Part shown: one piece after another, positions 62,638 through 64,000 of the stretch | Layout of the letters: the number at the start of each line of letters is the position of its first letter | Numbering within the stretch: position 1 is the stretch's first letter | Source of the DNA: Mycobacterium sp. E3251 | Lineage (GTDB): Bacteria; Actinomycetota; Actinomycetes; Mycobacteriales; Mycobacteriaceae | Direction: 5' to 3' | Assembly (NCBI RefSeq): GCF_001666835.1 | Contig: NZ_LZJF01000068.1 | Location: forward strand, 55,350 to 119,349 | DNA length: 64,000 nt | The notes under the pieces: model-generated | What the model saw: the letters and a program-made list of their open reading frames with translations, nothing else | What the model was told of the DNA's origin: nothing | Database searches by the model: none | Translations under genes and position numbers: made by a program

Positions 62638-63474
62638 ATGACGAATCGACACGGCCAGAAGGTGGATGCCAGGCTGCTGACCGGTGTTTCGGAAACGGCG
62701 CTGCTGACCCTCTACGGCAGGGCATACCAGGCCGGGCGCCCGGACCCGATCATCGACGATCCGATGGCCATCAGACTGGTGGAGTCCTTCGACTTCGACT
62801 TCGAAAAGTTCGGGCGCAGAGGCCAGGAGATGGCGCTGCGCTCGCTGGCCATCGACCGATGTGCGATCGAATACCTGACCGCGCACCCCCGGGCGACGGT
62901 GGTCGCGCTTGCCGAGGGTTTCCAGACGTCCTTCTGGCGCTTGGACCGCGCGCTACCCGGCGCACAATTCAGTTGGCTGTCGGTGGATTTGCCTGAGGTC
63001 ATCGACCTTCGGCAACGGCTGCTGCCACCGTCTCCGCGGATCACTCACCTCGCGCAGTCCGCCCTCGACTACAGCTGGATGGACAAGGTGGACACCGCCA
63101 ACGGCGTGTTCATCACCGCCGAAGGACTGCTGATGTACCTGCAGCCCAATGAGGCGCTGGGACTGATTGCTCAGTGCGCCAAGCGCTTTCCCGGCGGATG
63201 GATGTTCTTCGACCTACCGCCGACGATCGTCAAGAAGGTCGCGCGAAGGGGGCTGCGTTCGTCCAAGCGCTACCGGGTACCGCCGATGCCCTTCAGCCTC
63301 TCGGTGCGTCAACTGGCGAAGCTCGCGGAATCCGTGCCGGGGATCCGTGGGGTGCACGACGTACCGATGCCCGCCGGACGGGGCTTGTTCTTTGGGAAGC
63401 TGTATCCCGCGTTTTGGCGTTTCCCGCCCGCGAAGCCGTATCGCGGTGTCTTCGCCCTACTCGAATTCGGCTGA
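62638..63474 (+). CDS. Class I methyltransferase, TcmP/leucine-carboxyl-methyltransferase-like
   Basis: A 278-residue AdoMet-dependent methyltransferase. The family pattern shows in ARLLTGVSETALLTLYGRAY, PIIDDPMAIRLVESFDFDFE, ALAEGFQTSFWRLD (motif I-like) and FSWLSVDLPEVIDLRQRLLP with ITAEGLLMYL. It is related to polyketide O-methyltransferases such as TcmP. The substrate is unknown. It is convergent with the partial reductase gene. Confidence 0.85.
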   Translation: MTNRHGQKVDARLLTGVSETALLTLYGRAYQAGRPDPIIDDPMAIRLVESFDFDFEKFGRRGQEMALRSLAIDRCAIEYLTAHPRATVVALAEGFQTSFWRLDRALPGAQFSWLSVDLPEVIDLRQRLLPPSPRITHLAQSALDYSWMDKVDTANGVFITAEGLLMYLQPNEALGLIAQCAKRFPGGWMFFDLPPTIVKKVARRGLRSSKRYRVPPMPFSLSVRQLAKLAESVPGIRGVHDVPMPAGRGLFFGKLYPAFWRFPPAKPYRGVFALLEFG

Positions 63475-63476
63475 GG

Positions 63477-64000
63477 TCAGCCGACCTTGACCACCAGCTT
63501 GCCGACGTTCTTGCCGTCGAAGAGCATGTTGATCGCAGTCGGGAGCTGCTCGAAGCCCTCGACGACGGTCTCGAGCGGCGTGAGCTTCCCGGCCTCGATC
63601 AGGCCCGCGATTTCCGTCATCGCTTCGGGCGCGCGCCCGAAGTGGTCGAGCACGATGAAACCCTGCAAGGTGGCGCGCTGAATGAGCAGGTTGCCGAACG
63701 CGCGCGGACCCGGCGGGGGATCGGCCGCGTTGTAGCCGGAGATCAGGCCGCACAGCGCGACGCGGGCGCCGATGTTGAGGCGCGCGAAGATCGCGTCCAT
63801 CAGGTCGCCACCGACGTTTTCGAAGTCGACGTCGATGCCATTCGGTGTCGCCGCTGCCAGCTGGGCGGCCCAGTCGTCGGCGCGGTGGTCGACGGCCGCG
63901 TCGAAGCCGAGCTGGTCGGTGAGCAGCTCGCACTTCTCGGGACCACCCGCGATCCCGACGACACGAGCCCCGGCGGCCTTGGCGAGTTGGCCGGCGACCG
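63477..64000 (-). CDS. NADP-dependent zinc-independent MDR oxidoreductase, C-terminal part (continues beyond the window)
   Basis: The frame is open from 63477 to the window end (about 174 residues). It encodes VAGQLAKAAGARVVGIAGGP and EKCELLTDQLGFDAAVDHRA at its upstream end, then FENVGGDLMDAIFARLNIGA and the C-terminus FDGKNVGKLVVKV. This is the CurA/YncB-like leukotriene-B4-dehydrogenase group, which reduces enones or quinones with NADPH. The N-terminus is outside the window. Confidence 0.85.
   Translation of the reverse strand, partial: VAGQLAKAAGARVVGIAGGPEKCELLTDQLGFDAAVDHRADDWAAQLAAATPNGIDVDFENVGGDLMDAIFARLNIGARVALCGLISGYNAADPPPGPRAFGNLLIQRATLQGFIVLDHFGRAPEAMTEIAGLIEAGKLTPLETVVEGFEQLPTAINMLFDGKNVGKLVVKVG

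Overview
The window is a GC-rich stretch of a slow-growing Mycobacterium chromosome, probably close to the M. avium complex. The evidence is a near-canonical antigen 85B (C-terminus and signal peptide as I remember them from M. avium-group proteins), CYP140, RpfC, LppE, intact isocitrate lyase 2 and FadD31. The genes run in the order I remember for the Rv1880c-Rv1932 interval of M. tuberculosis H37Rv. All Rv assignments are from memory of gene order and protein sequence, not from a search.

Layout. (1) 0-9.3 kb: a truncated membrane protein, an NTF2/LEH-like protein, cyp140, lppE, an SDR, a frame-shifted SRPBCC gene, rpfC, a secreted chorismate mutase, fbpB, a mycobacterial conserved protein and a YceI-like protein. 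(2) 9.3-17.9 kb: a lipid/alcohol oxidation block with two Zn-dependent alcohol dehydrogenases, a CYP125-type P450, small Rv1891-Rv1893-like envelope genes, a nitronate monooxygenase and a Baeyer-Villiger monooxygenase. (3) 17.9-26.5 kb: methyltransferase, dtd, a thiamine-binding-type protein, cinA, nanT, amidohydrolase, holin-like protein, crotonase, aao and an Rv1906c-like secreted protein. (4) 26.6-35.9 kb: an accessory catabolic block where H37Rv carries furA-katG. It holds a CMD/nitroreductase/SRPBCC operon, a CoA ligase flanked by two paralogous proteins of unknown family, a tautomerase/nitronate monooxygenase pair, LysR, and a TetR facing a phytoene-desaturase-like flavoprotein across two palindromes. 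(5) 35.9-42.6 kb: lppC, SRPBCC, fadB5, an MBL hydrolase, an unsplit isocitrate lyase 2, then small secreted or lipoprotein genes where H37Rv has PPE genes. (6) 42.7-64 kb: LLM oxidoreductase, fadD31, lipD-like esterase, sulfatase and three following genes, SDR, DJ-1/GlxA pair, tpx, nitronate monooxygenase with a NYN protein, an acyl-CoA-dehydrogenase-like operon, SOUL protein, methyltransferase and a partial quinone/enone reductase.

The common theme is lipid, sterol-like and small-molecule oxidation, mixed with cell-envelope and resuscitation functions. Three intergenic palindromes fit the published KstR (cholesterol regulon) consensus TnnAACnnGTTnnA fully or nearly. They lie beside a CYP125-type P450, a nitronate monooxygenase, and an SDR/NTF2 pair. 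Other operator-like palindromes precede the Baeyer-Villiger monooxygenase and lie between the TetR and the CrtI-like gene. No rRNA, tRNA, IS element, prophage or CRISPR array was seen.
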